In this document: in pieces, positions 38,940-47,177 of the stretch
How the letters are laid out: each line of letters begins with the position of its first letter
How positions within the stretch are numbered: position 1 is the first letter of the stretch
NCBI RefSeq assembly: GCF_031326345.1
Contig: NZ_CP133671.1
Span: forward strand, 3,782,001 to 3,846,000
Source of the DNA: Aureispira sp. CCB-E
GTDB taxonomy: Bacteria > Bacteroidota > Bacteroidia > Chitinophagales > Saprospiraceae
Reading direction: 5' to 3'
Length of the DNA stretch: 64,000 nucleotides
Position numbers and translations under genes: made by a program
Notes under the pieces: generated by a model
Database searches by the model: none
What the model saw: only the letters and a program-made list of their open reading frames with translations
What the model was told of the DNA's origin: nothing

Positions 38940-39962
38940 ATGGGTCATCACAATATAAAAACATTAAAAGTTGCCTCTTTTAATCTGTTGAACTTAATTC
39001 AGCCGAATACAAAATTCTACGGTAAACGTTTTTATACTCAAGAGGAATATGAGAAGAAAAAAACTTGGATTTCTTTGCAGCTTACCAAAATGGATGCAGA
39101 TATTGTTGGCTTTCAAGAGCTATTTGATGAAACTTCTCTAAGGGAAATTGTAGAGCAGCATCCTTTGTATAAAGGTGCCGATATTGTTATGGGAGCTCGA
39201 AAAGGTGGTAGTCCTGCTGTAGCAATTGTTTCTAGATACCCCATTCGTTCTTATACGGTCTATTCCGATTTTCCAGAACAGTTAGAGGTTGATGGTTTGG
39301 TTGTTCCTTTTACCGAATTTTCTAGACCGATATTGAAGGCGGAGGTAGAACTACCTTCAGAGCTACCTTTAACTGTATTTGTAGCGCATCTAAAGTCTAA
39401 GCGTCCTCTAATTCCCGATAGCGTTGTGGATCGACATGATCCACTAGAAATATCCAAAGGAGAAGCGCGATCGTTGTTGTTAAGAGCTTCTGAGGCAAAT
39501 GCCTTGCGTACTATTTTGATGGAAAGCTTGAGAGATCGAGACCATCCTGTGATTACTTTGGGCGATTTGAACGATACGCATACATCGGTAACCACACAGA
39601 TTATATCTGGGCAAGCGCCACCACGCTTTTGGTCAATGGAGCAAAAGAAAAAATTATGGGATATTTTGTTGTATCATGTCAAAGATATTCAAGCTCGACA
39701 GTCTTCGCAAGATGTTTATTATACGCATATTCATAATGGGCATTACGAAAGTTTGGACCACATTATGGTTAGCCAAGAGCTGGTAAAGGAAAATCCGAAT
39801 AGAGTTGGTCGAGTTGTTTATGTTCGTACTTTTAACGATCATATTGTTGATCAAACCTTTGCAAATAATAAAATAAATTGTTGGGAATCAGATCATGCTC
39901 AAGTTGTAGCAACAATAGAGCTAGAAGATCGTGATTATAATCATTATAAAAATAAACAATAA
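38940..39962 (+). CDS. endonuclease/exonuclease/phosphatase family protein
   Basis: A 340-residue EEP-superfamily enzyme without a signal peptide, so probably cytoplasmic. Visible motifs: VASFNLLNL at the N-terminus, FQELFDE with the metal-binding Glu, TLGDLNDTHT, SLDHIMVSQEL and the terminal ESDHAQVVATIEL with the catalytic His. The fold acts on phosphodiesters of nucleic acids, phosphoinositides or sphingolipids; the exact substrate is unknown. The stop is 2 bases before the next gene, so the two form an operon. Confidence 0.87.
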   Translation: MGHHNIKTLKVASFNLLNLIQPNTKFYGKRFYTQEEYEKKKTWISLQLTKMDADIVGFQELFDETSLREIVEQHPLYKGADIVMGARKGGSPAVAIVSRYPIRSYTVYSDFPEQLEVDGLVVPFTEFSRPILKAEVELPSELPLTVFVAHLKSKRPLIPDSVVDRHDPLEISKGEARSLLLRASEANALRTILMESLRDRDHPVITLGDLNDTHTSVTTQIISGQAPPRFWSMEQKKKLWDILLYHVKDIQARQSSQDVYYTHIHNGHYESLDHIMVSQELVKENPNRVGRVVYVRTFNDHIVDQTFANNKINCWESDHAQVVATIELEDRDYNHYKNKQ

Positions 39963-39964
39963 AA

Positions 39965-40522
39965 ATGGCACTTACAGAGTCTAATATGCTTCCGTTAGGA
40001 ACAGAAGCTCCCGATTTTGCATTATTGGATACCGTTACAGGAAAAGAAGTTCGTTTGGAATCCATCCAATCTGATAAGGCAACGGTTATTATGTTTACTT
40101 GCAATCATTGTCCTTATGTCTTGCACGTGAATGAAGAATTAGTAAAATTGTCTACTGAATACATGGCAAAAGGTGTTTCTTTTGTCGCTATTAGTTCAAA
40201 TGATGTAGAGAACTATCCACAAGATAGTCCCGAAAAAATGAAAGAACTCGCAGAAGAAGTGGGATATCCTTTTCCTTATTTGTACGATGCTACGCAGGTA
40301 GTTGCTAAGGCTTATGATGCTGCTTGTACACCAGATTTTTACGTTTTTGATGGAGAACTAAAGTTGCGTTATAGAGGACGTTTGTGCCCTTCACGCCCCA
40401 ATACCGATATTCCTGTCACTGGAGAGGATTTGAGAGCAGCAATTGATGCTGTGTTGGCAGGGGAACCTGTAACAGAAAAACAATATCCTAGCGCAGGTTG
40501 TAATATAAAATGGTTGAAATAG
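39965..40522 (+). CDS. thioredoxin-like (AhpC/TSA-fold) protein
   Basis: A 185-residue cytoplasmic protein of the AhpC/TSA-related thioredoxin family. The redox site is FTCNHCPYVLHVNEEL with Cys46 and Cys49 (CxxC), preceded by GTEAPDFALLDTVTGKEV. A second Cys, in AACTPDFYVFD, sits in the cis-Pro region. This family is commonly called thioredoxin-family or redoxin protein and probably reduces a peroxide or a protein disulfide. The ATG is 2 bases after the EEP gene stop, so the two are co-transcribed. A 15-bp-stem terminator follows at about 100 bases. Confidence 0.9.
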   Translation: MALTESNMLPLGTEAPDFALLDTVTGKEVRLESIQSDKATVIMFTCNHCPYVLHVNEELVKLSTEYMAKGVSFVAISSNDVENYPQDSPEKMKELAEEVGYPFPYLYDATQVVAKAYDAACTPDFYVFDGELKLRYRGRLCPSRPNTDIPVTGEDLRAAIDAVLAGEPVTEKQYPSAGCNIKWLK

Positions 40523-40623
40523 GATAGAAGGCAAGAATATGATTTACACATAAGCTGACTTTTGTTTAACAAAATGTGCATTTCATTTGTTATGTAAGAA
40601 AGCATTATGTAGCGTACCAAAAG

Positions 40624-40668
40624 CAAAAAGAACCTACAATTCTAACTATTGACTGTAGGTTCTTTTTG
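40624..40668 (+). terminator. terminator after the thioredoxin-like gene
   Basis: A 15-bp perfect stem, CAAAAAGAACCTACA at 40624-40638 with its complement at 40654-40668, encloses a 15-base loop; the right arm is T-rich. It ends the EEP-thioredoxin operon. Confidence 0.82.
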
Positions 40669-40716
40669 TGTATAATGGTCAACAAACATTCTAATCACCA
40701 TAAATATTCAAAAAAA

Positions 40717-41238
40717 ATGAGTACCAAACGATTCTATTTTATAGTAACATTATTTTTATTGATAACTGTAGCTTGTGAAAATACTCCTTCTGAAACCTCA
40801 CAAGATGCAGAGCCATCCAAAGAATTATCGGAGGCGGACAAGGCATTGGTAAAAGACATTATGAAGGAAGAGGTTGTAGAGACGGAGCCTCAAGCTACCT
40901 TTGATCAAAGTCAACTAACCAATGATGTATTGGGTTTGTGTGTCAAGTTCAAAGCATTGGATGGTGCCGATAGGCAAGGCGTTTTTAATAAATTTGAAAC
41001 AATATTACCGAGTTGCCCTGTTGATTTGTTAGAGGATAATATAGTAGAGCCAAATATAGACGAAGCGGTTCAAGTGATGTCTGTGAACGACTTAAAAGAA
41101 TTATTGGGGGAGCCTAACGAAGTTCGAGAAGATGGAATGTTGGTATATAACCTATCAGCAGATAAGACATATCGAGTTTTGTTTTTAACAGGCGACTCTG
41201 GGGCTGTTGTTTGTCGATTGTATGAAGGGGCTAGTTAA
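40717..41238 (+). CDS. lipoprotein with BamE/SmpA-like C-terminal region
   Basis: A 173-residue lipoprotein. The open frame extends to 40576, but ATG 40717 gives a clean signal ending ITVAC (Cys20), and the upstream part overlaps the terminator. After an acidic linker (20-65) comes a helical segment with two cysteines (LCVKFKAL, LPSCPVDL), then NDLKELLGEPNEVREDGMLVYNL, which has the small-domain look of BamE-like lipoproteins (a turn, then a beta hairpin). This resemblance is a guess. It ends just before a strong bidirectional terminator. Confidence 0.72.
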   Translation: MSTKRFYFIVTLFLLITVACENTPSETSQDAEPSKELSEADKALVKDIMKEEVVETEPQATFDQSQLTNDVLGLCVKFKALDGADRQGVFNKFETILPSCPVDLLEDNIVEPNIDEAVQVMSVNDLKELLGEPNEVREDGMLVYNLSADKTYRVLFLTGDSGAVVCRLYEGAS

Positions 41239-41241
41239 GGC

Positions 41242-41282
41242 TGTTTAAACTGGGCTTTAATATTTAAAGCCCAGTTTAAACA
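41242..41282. terminator. bidirectional terminator between convergent genes
   Basis: A perfect 19-bp stem (41242-41260 with 41264-41282) and a 3-base loop lie between two convergent genes that end at 41238 and 41286. The arms are GC-rich in the middle (CTGGGC) and A/T-rich outside, serving both directions. Confidence 0.88.
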
Positions 41283-41285
41283 ATC

Positions 41286-41771
41286 TTATCGTTTTAAACG
41301 AATAGGAATCCAGACTTCTTCTTCAGAGTCGGGAGAATTATTCTTGTACTTGTCGCCCAACAACTCAAAATGTTCTCGTTGATCCAATTCGTAATCGGAT
41401 TGCGGAAGCCATTGACCAAAAATGTATTGGCTAGTTTTGGGAAAGTCCTCTGGAGCGCCTTTATGCACAAAAATAGCGTACAGACCACCACTCAATGTAA
41501 AAGAGGAAAGTTCTTCGGGAATCTGTTTGTAATGACTAACCTCAACGGCTGCCCATTTGGTGAAATTGGTTTCAGGAGTAAAGTTATCAAAGCTAATTGC
41601 TGTATCGTATACTTGGATCGAAAACAACTCATTACTAACACTATTAGGCAAGGTTTTGACCAAAGGCATCACGCTTTTCCATAACTCAACCGTTTTGTCA
41701 TTGGCTAGGCTCATTTCTACTGATTTGCCGACTAGTTTTTTTTGTGGCAAAAACTCTATTCTTGGTTCCAT
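41286..41771 (-). CDS. GyrI-like / AraC-effector-binding-domain protein
   Basis: A 161-residue stand-alone protein with the GyrI-like small-molecule-binding fold: PRIEFLPQKKLVGKSVEMSL at the start, EVSHYKQIPEELSSFTLSGGLYAIFVHKG in the middle, then FGQWLPQSDYELDQREHFELL near the end. No DNA-binding domain is attached. Related single-domain proteins bind hydrophobic ligands or hydrolyse cyclopropanated metabolites, and some act as stand-alone sensors. It starts 27 bases after ThiH ends on the same strand, so the two are probably one transcript. Confidence 0.85.
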   Translation of the reverse strand: MEPRIEFLPQKKLVGKSVEMSLANDKTVELWKSVMPLVKTLPNSVSNELFSIQVYDTAISFDNFTPETNFTKWAAVEVSHYKQIPEELSSFTLSGGLYAIFVHKGAPEDFPKTSQYIFGQWLPQSDYELDQREHFELLGDKYKNNSPDSEEEVWIPIRLKR

Positions 41772-41798
41772 GTATTTTAATATCTAAATGAAATATAG

Positions 41799-42911
41799 TT
41801 AATTGTAAGCCATTTCCCAGTCTTTCCAAACGGGTTCGTAGCCTTGTTCTTTTAGCATTTTAACAATTGTAGCGGGAGAGCGTTCGTCCGAAATTTCAAA
41901 CTGTTCTAAAGATTGAGGTTCTACCGTATAGCCCCCTGGATTTGTCTTAGATCCTGCACTCATAGAAGTAATCCCTAGCTTAATAATATTATTACGGAAA
42001 ATTTCTGTTTCACGAGTGGAAATAGAAAGTTCTACCTCTTCATTAAAAATGCGATACGCACAGATTAATTGTACCAATTCTCTATCATTCATAGCTACTT
42101 TTGGTTCTAAGCCCCCCGAAAAAGGACGCAGCCTAGGAAACGAAATGGTGTACTTGGTTTTCCAGTAGGTTCGTTCTAAGTAATCTAAATGCAAAGCCGT
42201 GAAAAAACTATCTGTCCGCCAATCTTCCAAGCCAATTAATGTACCTAAGCCAATTTTGTGAACCCCCGCTTTGCCCAAACGATCGGGCGTATCTAGACGA
42301 TAATAAAAATTAGACTTTTTTCCTTTAGGGTGGTGTTTTTTATAATCCTCTTGATGATACGTTTCTTGGTAGACTAAAACGGTATTCAAGCCCATCGGAA
42401 GTAAAACCTCATAATCTGCTTGGTCTAGCGGTTGAACTTCCATAGACACATGCGCAAAATGAGGGGTAACAATTTCTAATGCTTTTTTGAAATAATCAAC
42501 GCCTACGGTTTTGTTGGCTTCTCCTGTTACTAACAAAACATGTTCATAGCCCATGCCTTTTAGTGTTTCAATTTCTTGCAAGATTTCAAAGCCATTAAGT
42601 GTGCGTCGTGCAATTTTATTGTCTAAACTAAAGCCGCAATAAGTGCAAATATTTTGACATTCGTTGGACAAGTACATCGGAATGTAGAGCTGCATCGTTC
42701 GCCCAAACCGTTTGAGTGTTAACTCATGACTCAACTGCGCCATTTGCTCTAAATAAGGGGCCGCTGCTGGGGATATTAAGGCTTTAAAATCCTCTATGGT
42801 ACGTTTAGAGGCAGTCAAAGCACGTTCTACATCTACACTAGTTTTGCTGTAAATACTAGCTTTCACGGTATTCCAATCGTGCTGATCAAATATTGTTTTA
42901 AAACTACTCAT
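41799..42911 (-). CDS. thiH: 2-iminoacetate synthase ThiH
   Basis: A 370-residue radical SAM enzyme that cleaves tyrosine to dehydroglycine for the thiazole ring of thiamine. The cluster motif is C-x3-C-x2-C (Cys85, Cys89, Cys92, in CQNICTYCGFSL). It is followed by VLLVTGEANKTVGVDYF, then SMEVQPLDQADYEVL, and ends in the biotin-synthase/ThiH C-terminal domain (FPRLRPFSGGL, SISTRETEIFRNNI). The length fits. No other thiamine gene or TPP riboswitch is in the flanks, so the rest of the pathway must lie elsewhere. Confidence 0.94.
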   Translation of the reverse strand: MSSFKTIFDQHDWNTVKASIYSKTSVDVERALTASKRTIEDFKALISPAAAPYLEQMAQLSHELTLKRFGRTMQLYIPMYLSNECQNICTYCGFSLDNKIARRTLNGFEILQEIETLKGMGYEHVLLVTGEANKTVGVDYFKKALEIVTPHFAHVSMEVQPLDQADYEVLLPMGLNTVLVYQETYHQEDYKKHHPKGKKSNFYYRLDTPDRLGKAGVHKIGLGTLIGLEDWRTDSFFTALHLDYLERTYWKTKYTISFPRLRPFSGGLEPKVAMNDRELVQLICAYRIFNEEVELSISTRETEIFRNNIIKLGITSMSAGSKTNPGGYTVEPQSLEQFEISDERSPATIVKMLKEQGYEPVWKDWEMAYN

Positions 42912-43213
42912 TGTTTCTCTACTCTGTTCTCAAATACTTCTTTTTAGAATGCTTGTATGTCAATAGTCTGTGCAAAATGTGCTTTGGATTGTAACATGAT
43001 TGTTAAAGAAATGCACAGGCTACTAATCACAAAAGTAAAGGATAGATATTAGAAAAGCTATTTATTGGAGGATTAAAGTTAGCGTATGAAAAAAGCAATT
43101 TGTAGAATTGTTATATAACAATGAAGGTGAGTTGCTTGATTATCATTATAAACAGTTATTTATAAAATGATTATTCTACACAAAATCAAATTAAATCTAT
43201 GAGATGGAAAAAT
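42912..43213. other. intergenic upstream of thiH
   Basis: No gene seen. The region upstream of thiH lacks a CTGAGA-type TPP-riboswitch core in the minus orientation. Confidence 0.45.
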
Positions 43214-43242
43214 GCCCCTCTAAGATAGGGTCTTAAAGGGGC
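43214..43242 (-). terminator. terminator of the PNPOx-like gene
   Basis: GCCCCTCTAAGA (43214-43225) pairs with TCTTAAAGGGGC (43231-43242) with one mismatch and a 5-base loop, 21 bases beyond the stop at 43263. The downstream U-run is short. Confidence 0.72.
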
Positions 43243-43262
43243 TTGTATATTGAATATGCAAA

Positions 43263-43934
43263 CTATTCAACAAGTTTTGAATGCTTTTGAATGTATTTTT
43301 GGACACTATTACTAATAGGAATAGTAGGATCAAGCCGATCATCTGGAATAGCTTTTAAGGTACTTGTTTGCAATGGAATTTGACCTGCCCAAATGGGTAA
43401 ATTATAATCTTCTTTTTCATCTTTGGGATGACCGACTCGTATTTTGGCAGCCCCTTCCTCAATTTTTAGTTTTAAAACAGTCGTTCCTTTTAACTCTTTT
43501 GAATTTGGAGGACGAACTTCGTCCCAGCGATTGGGAATTAAGTGTTCGGAGATGATTTTTAACCCCAATTCTTTCTCCTCGGGGCTGTCAACAACAATTG
43601 GCTTGCCTAGTAAATTAACGGAACGGTAATTCATGGAGTGGTGAAATGCAGAACGGGCTAATACCAAGCCATCAACCAATGAAACACTTAGACAAATAGT
43701 TTGGCTAACAATGCTTTTTAGCATACGACTACTAGCAGCACCATGTATATATAAGTATTCTCCTAACCGACCATAGAGCGTTGGAATGACAAACGGTTGT
43801 TCTTGGTAATTAAATCCAATATTGGCTAAATAAGCTGCATCCAAAACGTTGTAGATGCTTGTTGGATCGTATAAGCCGCGTTTGGGGACTCTTTTTATTT
43901 TGGTGCGGGGACTTTGCAATGATTTTTTTTCCAT
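43263..43934 (-). CDS. pyridoxamine 5'-phosphate oxidase-family flavin-binding protein
   Basis: A 223-residue protein of the PNPOx-like, NimA-type split-barrel group: RVPKRGLYDPTSIYNVLDAA, then FVIPTLYGRLGEYLYIHGAASS, SVSLVDGLVLARSAFHHSMNYRSV and LIPNRWDEVRPPN. It would bind FMN or heme and reduce small nitro or quinone compounds; the substrate is unknown. Such genes are often controlled by a MocR-type regulator, and one lies 1.1 kb away at 45010, with an unrelated secreted-protein gene between. A terminator follows. Confidence 0.86.
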   Translation of the reverse strand: MEKKSLQSPRTKIKRVPKRGLYDPTSIYNVLDAAYLANIGFNYQEQPFVIPTLYGRLGEYLYIHGAASSRMLKSIVSQTICLSVSLVDGLVLARSAFHHSMNYRSVNLLGKPIVVDSPEEKELGLKIISEHLIPNRWDEVRPPNSKELKGTTVLKLKIEEGAAKIRVGHPKDEKEDYNLPIWAGQIPLQTSTLKAIPDDRLDPTIPISNSVQKYIQKHSKLVE

Positions 43935-43971
43935 TAGTCAATCGTGTTTTTAGAATTCGTATATATTGAGT

Positions 43972-43998
43972 TTAGCTATGTTTCTACTACGTGGTTGT
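43972..43998. repeat. decayed fragment of the terminal-inverted-repeat element
   Basis: Twenty-two of 27 bases match the outer arm of the 50297-50323 hairpin (TTAGCT, then CTACTACGTGGT), just upstream of the PNPOx-like gene. The rest of the element is unrecognisable. Confidence 0.5.
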
Positions 43999-44108
43999 GG
44001 TTTTTCGTTTTTTGTGCCGTAAAGTAGAGTGTAAATCTATGCTGTTTTAGGACTATTTTTTGAATCCAGTTTTTATAAAGTTACTAGGCCACTTTTGAAA
44101 CAATAGGT

Positions 44109-44837
44109 TTACAACCATTCTTCTGTTTTATTTTTATACCACTCCTTAGGATTACTATAGTCTACATAAAAACCATCCGTTCGAATCAGAAACTCCACCA
44201 ATGAAAGTTCCTTTTTTAATACTTTATTCCTGAAATCTAAATCTGAATTAGAAGGGAAAGCGTGTTTGCCTATTGGATCATTTACAGCCCTAGGATGATT
44301 GTGATAATGTTTTAAAAAGTCAATCTCTTTGGGGTAATTGAGTAGGTGATGAACTTTTATAGACCCAAAGAATTCTAGTTTGTCGCTATAGGTCGTATAG
44401 ATAAAACTTCTGGATTGTTTATTAATTCCAATAGAAAGCAAAGACCACTCTATGGAAGTATGATCAGCTAAGAATTCAAATAAGCGTTTTGCTCCTTCAA
44501 AATCTTCTCTAAAGGAGATTTGCAATCCTTTAAAATGCTGTCCATTGGTTCGTCCTTTGAGTGGTATTGTATGCTGTAAGATGCCTTTTTTTAATAAAAT
44601 GTGACGATTTAAAATGGTTCCTTTTTGTTTTTGATAATAGATGTTGCTTCTTTTTCCAATCACCAAAATCAGCCGATCAAAACTATCTTTGGTCTCTTTA
44701 ATAAGATTAATACGACCTTTCTCGTTGATGGTGTAGTCGTGTAATAAAGTGCTATAAGGTCTGCCTAGTAAACTAGAGTTGATGGTAAAGAAGGTACTTA
44801 GAAATATTATCCAATGAAGGGGCATTGTGGTACTCAT
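44109..44837 (-). CDS. secreted protein with a JAMM-like metal motif
   Basis: A 242-residue exported protein; the N-terminal hydrophobic stretch (about 6-24, PLHWIIFLSTFFTINSSLLG) is a likely signal. The body is not a family I recognise. The clearest pattern is HYHNHP (His179, His181) followed 14 residues later by SNSDLD, giving an H-x-H-P...S-x-x-D order like the JAB1/MPN metalloprotease site, and Glu130 could be the upstream acid. The spacing is longer than in RadC-type JAMM proteins (7), so it is tentative. A structural model would test whether the pocket forms. Confidence 0.62.
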   Translation of the reverse strand: MSTTMPLHWIIFLSTFFTINSSLLGRPYSTLLHDYTINEKGRINLIKETKDSFDRLILVIGKRSNIYYQKQKGTILNRHILLKKGILQHTIPLKGRTNGQHFKGLQISFREDFEGAKRLFEFLADHTSIEWSLLSIGINKQSRSFIYTTYSDKLEFFGSIKVHHLLNYPKEIDFLKHYHNHPRAVNDPIGKHAFPSNSDLDFRNKVLKKELSLVEFLIRTDGFYVDYSNPKEWYKNKTEEWL

Positions 44838-45009
44838 AAAGCGTGTTGTTCGTGTTAAAAATAGATGGAATAAACTTCGACAAATGGACGAATGATAGAC
44901 GGAACTGTTGAAAGAATTTTATCCGATTAATTAGGACTTGTAGACACAAAATTATAGCTTTATAGGACTATTTATTTAGTCCACTTTTTATAAGTTTAAT
45001 AGTCCAGTT

Positions 45010-46482
45010 ATGTTGCCTTACAAAAACTTAATTCCAATTTGTCGCTCAAGCAAGACAGCTATTTATTTACAGATTGTAGAAGCATTTGCCAAGCTAATCC
45101 AACAAGGAAAATTATCAGCAGAAACAAAATTGCCAGGTTCTAGAGTGTTGGGGCAATTGTTAGAAGTCCACAGAAATACCATTACAGTTGCTTATGAGGA
45201 ATTAGAGGCGCAGGGCTGGGTAGAAATACGTCCGAAGCGTGGTGTATTTGTACATCAAAAAATTCCTACCATAAAGGCACAAGAGTTGAAAAGAGAAGGA
45301 AATACAGCTTCTAATAAAATTGGTTATGCGATACAACCACTTAGGTATATAAAGCCTGCTCATCCTATGCCACTTAGTCGTTTGCAGTTCAATGATGGCG
45401 TACCAGATGTTCGTTTGGCTCCGTTGACAGCTTTGGGAAGGGCGTACCGATCGGTCATTCAGCGCTCTAGTTTTAAAAAAGGATTGGTATATGGAACAAC
45501 AAAAGGAGGCTTGGAGCTGAGAACAGAATTGGTAGAGTATCTTCAAAGTACGAGGGGAATTGCACTAGGGGTAGATAATATGTTAATTTCGAGAGGTTCT
45601 GTCATGGGGCTTTATATGGTAGCGCAGATTCTAGTGAAACCCAAAGATATTGTAGTCGTTGGTAGGTTAAATTATAGTACTGCAAATATGATGTTTCAAG
45701 AATTAGGGGCAGAATTGGTTTATATTGATGTTGATGAGCAAGGAGTTGTTGTAGAGCAGTTGGAACAGTATTGTCGGCATAAACCAATACGGGCAATTTA
45801 TGTTGCTTCCCACCACCATCATCCAACAACGGTGACCTTGAGTGCTGATAGGAGATTAAAACTATTAAAATTGGCGCAAGAGCATAGTTTTGCTATTATA
45901 GAGGACGATTACGATTATGACTTTCATTATCAGAGAAATCCAATCTTGCCTTTGGCGAGTATCGATCAGTTGAAGCACGTTATTTATATTGGCTCTTTGA
46001 GTAAAGTAATGGCACCTGCTTTTCGGGTAGGTTTTGTTGCCGCCCATCCTGATTTGATTAATGAGATGGCTAGGTTGAGAAGGGTTATTGATCGACAAGG
46101 AGATTTTCCGCTCGAAAAAGCGATAGCAGAGCTGTTTCAAACTGGAGAAATTCAGCGACACATTCGAAAATCGTTGCGCATCTATCAGCAGCGAAGAGAT
46201 CGTTTGGATGAATTGCTAAAAACTTATATGAGCGATGCCGTTTATTTTGACAAACCCAATGGAGGAATGGCCATTTGGACTGTTTTTGACAACCAAATAG
46301 ATGTGCAAAGCAGTGCCAAAAAAGCCCTTCGACAAGGGCTTTTCTTTTCTTCAGGAGAGGGGTATACTATTAATGTACCGAACCTAAAAGCAACTCGATT
46401 GGGATTTACTTCTATGACGCTGGATGAATTGGAAGAAGCGGTTCTTATTTTAAAAAAATCTATCGTTACAACAAACCCTTAG
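45010..46482 (+). CDS. MocR/PdxR-type transcriptional regulator with aminotransferase domain
   Basis: A 490-residue regulator. The N-terminal GntR-type winged helix (about 10-85) has AIYLQIVEAFAKLIQQG, SRVLGQLLEVHRNTITVAYEEL and GWVEIRPKRGVFV. The type I fold aminotransferase domain (about 130-480) keeps the PLP Lys332 in IGSLSKVMAP and the DDYDYDFHY Asp cluster. Members control vitamin B6 or amino-acid genes; PdxR-like proteins act on pyridoxine synthesis. The divergent secreted-protein and PNPOx-like genes across the 172-base gap are plausible targets. Its 3' end overlaps the convergent haemoglobin gene by 17 bases. Confidence 0.9.
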   Translation: MLPYKNLIPICRSSKTAIYLQIVEAFAKLIQQGKLSAETKLPGSRVLGQLLEVHRNTITVAYEELEAQGWVEIRPKRGVFVHQKIPTIKAQELKREGNTASNKIGYAIQPLRYIKPAHPMPLSRLQFNDGVPDVRLAPLTALGRAYRSVIQRSSFKKGLVYGTTKGGLELRTELVEYLQSTRGIALGVDNMLISRGSVMGLYMVAQILVKPKDIVVVGRLNYSTANMMFQELGAELVYIDVDEQGVVVEQLEQYCRHKPIRAIYVASHHHHPTTVTLSADRRLKLLKLAQEHSFAIIEDDYDYDFHYQRNPILPLASIDQLKHVIYIGSLSKVMAPAFRVGFVAAHPDLINEMARLRRVIDRQGDFPLEKAIAELFQTGEIQRHIRKSLRIYQQRRDRLDELLKTYMSDAVYFDKPNGGMAIWTVFDNQIDVQSSAKKALRQGLFFSSGEGYTINVPNLKATRLGFTSMTLDELEEAVLILKKSIVTTNP

Positions 46483-46858
46483 ACCGGTGCAATTTTGTTT
46501 GCATCACCGTAGCAATAGACAAGGCTTTATTTTTGGCATTATTGGCAACTGTTCCTTCAAAAAGCTCATCTACGGTGTTGGTAAATAGTTCTAGCCAACG
46601 TTCAAAATGCTCTTGGCGAAGGGGAACTTTTTGGTTTAAATCTAAGTGTACTTTCAACACATTTCTTTTGTATCCATTGGGAGTTAACAAAATATTTTCC
46701 CAAAAATCAAATAAGTGAGGAAAATGCTTGTCTAAGTCAATTTGAGCAACATCTATAAAAATAAAGGCAATGGTTTTGTCTACCAATACTTTTTCATAAA
46801 AAGTTCTAATCAAGTGCTCTACGTCAGCTCTAGTTTGTATATCTTTTGTTGAAGTCAT
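46466..46858 (-). CDS. group III truncated haemoglobin
   Basis: A 130-residue single-domain heme protein of the group III (HbP-like) 2/2 globins. The recognisable parts are DVEHLIRTFYEKVLVDKTIAFIF, then HFPHLFDFWENILL and the proximal-site helix HLDLNQKVPLRQEHFERWLELF (His near residue 85), followed by AKNKALSIA. It would bind oxygen or NO in the cytoplasm. The gene lies 3 bases downstream of the AtuA-C gene and so may be the last gene of that operon. Confidence 0.92.
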   Translation of the reverse strand: MTSTKDIQTRADVEHLIRTFYEKVLVDKTIAFIFIDVAQIDLDKHFPHLFDFWENILLTPNGYKRNVLKVHLDLNQKVPLRQEHFERWLELFTNTVDELFEGTVANNAKNKALSIATVMQTKLHRSKGLL

Positions 46859-46861
46859 CTG

Positions 46862-47176
46862 TTAAATTTCTAATTCCATTCGCAATAAGTGGCTAGAGAA
46901 ATTTTTCCCTAAAGTATCGACTCGCAAGGAGCGAGAAGCGCCACCATCTAGTGCTTCGTAGCAAACAAAGTTGAGTGCTTCCAAAGCATCCCATTCGTAA
47001 CGCACCACCTTCCCTTTGATAAGGTTACCAAAGTGTGCTTTAACTTTTTCAGCAGTCAGATGCTCTTTTAGCAAGTGATAATGTTCCAAACTATTGGCTA
47101 GAACACCAATATTACAAATATCATTTTTATCGCCAGAACGGGCAGCTGCAAGGTCAATTAATTTTATCTTTTTCAT
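46862..47176 (-). CDS. AtuA-like C-terminal ferredoxin-fold protein
   Basis: A 104-residue protein. The frame is open to 47206, but ATG 47176 gives the typical start KKIKLIDLAAARSGDKND. That motif and VKAHFGNLIKGKVVRYEWDALEALNFV characterise the small domain that is fused to, or separate from, the AtuA/DUF1446 domain. The start is 1 base from the stop of the larger AtuA gene, so they form one operon and probably one complex. The family has been linked to acyclic terpene and leucine-type acyl-CoA degradation. Confidence 0.88.
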   Translation of the reverse strand: MKKIKLIDLAAARSGDKNDICNIGVLANSLEHYHLLKEHLTAEKVKAHFGNLIKGKVVRYEWDALEALNFVCYEALDGGASRSLRVDTLGKNFSSHLLRMELEI

Positions 47177-47177
47177 G

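Noticed and set aside
42912..43262. Possible TPP riboswitch upstream of thiH
   Set aside because: No CTGAGA-type core or partner helix could be found on the minus strand.
45202..45546. Antisense open frame of 114 codons in the MocR gene
   Set aside because: Shadow of a well-supported gene; it has no plausible domain.
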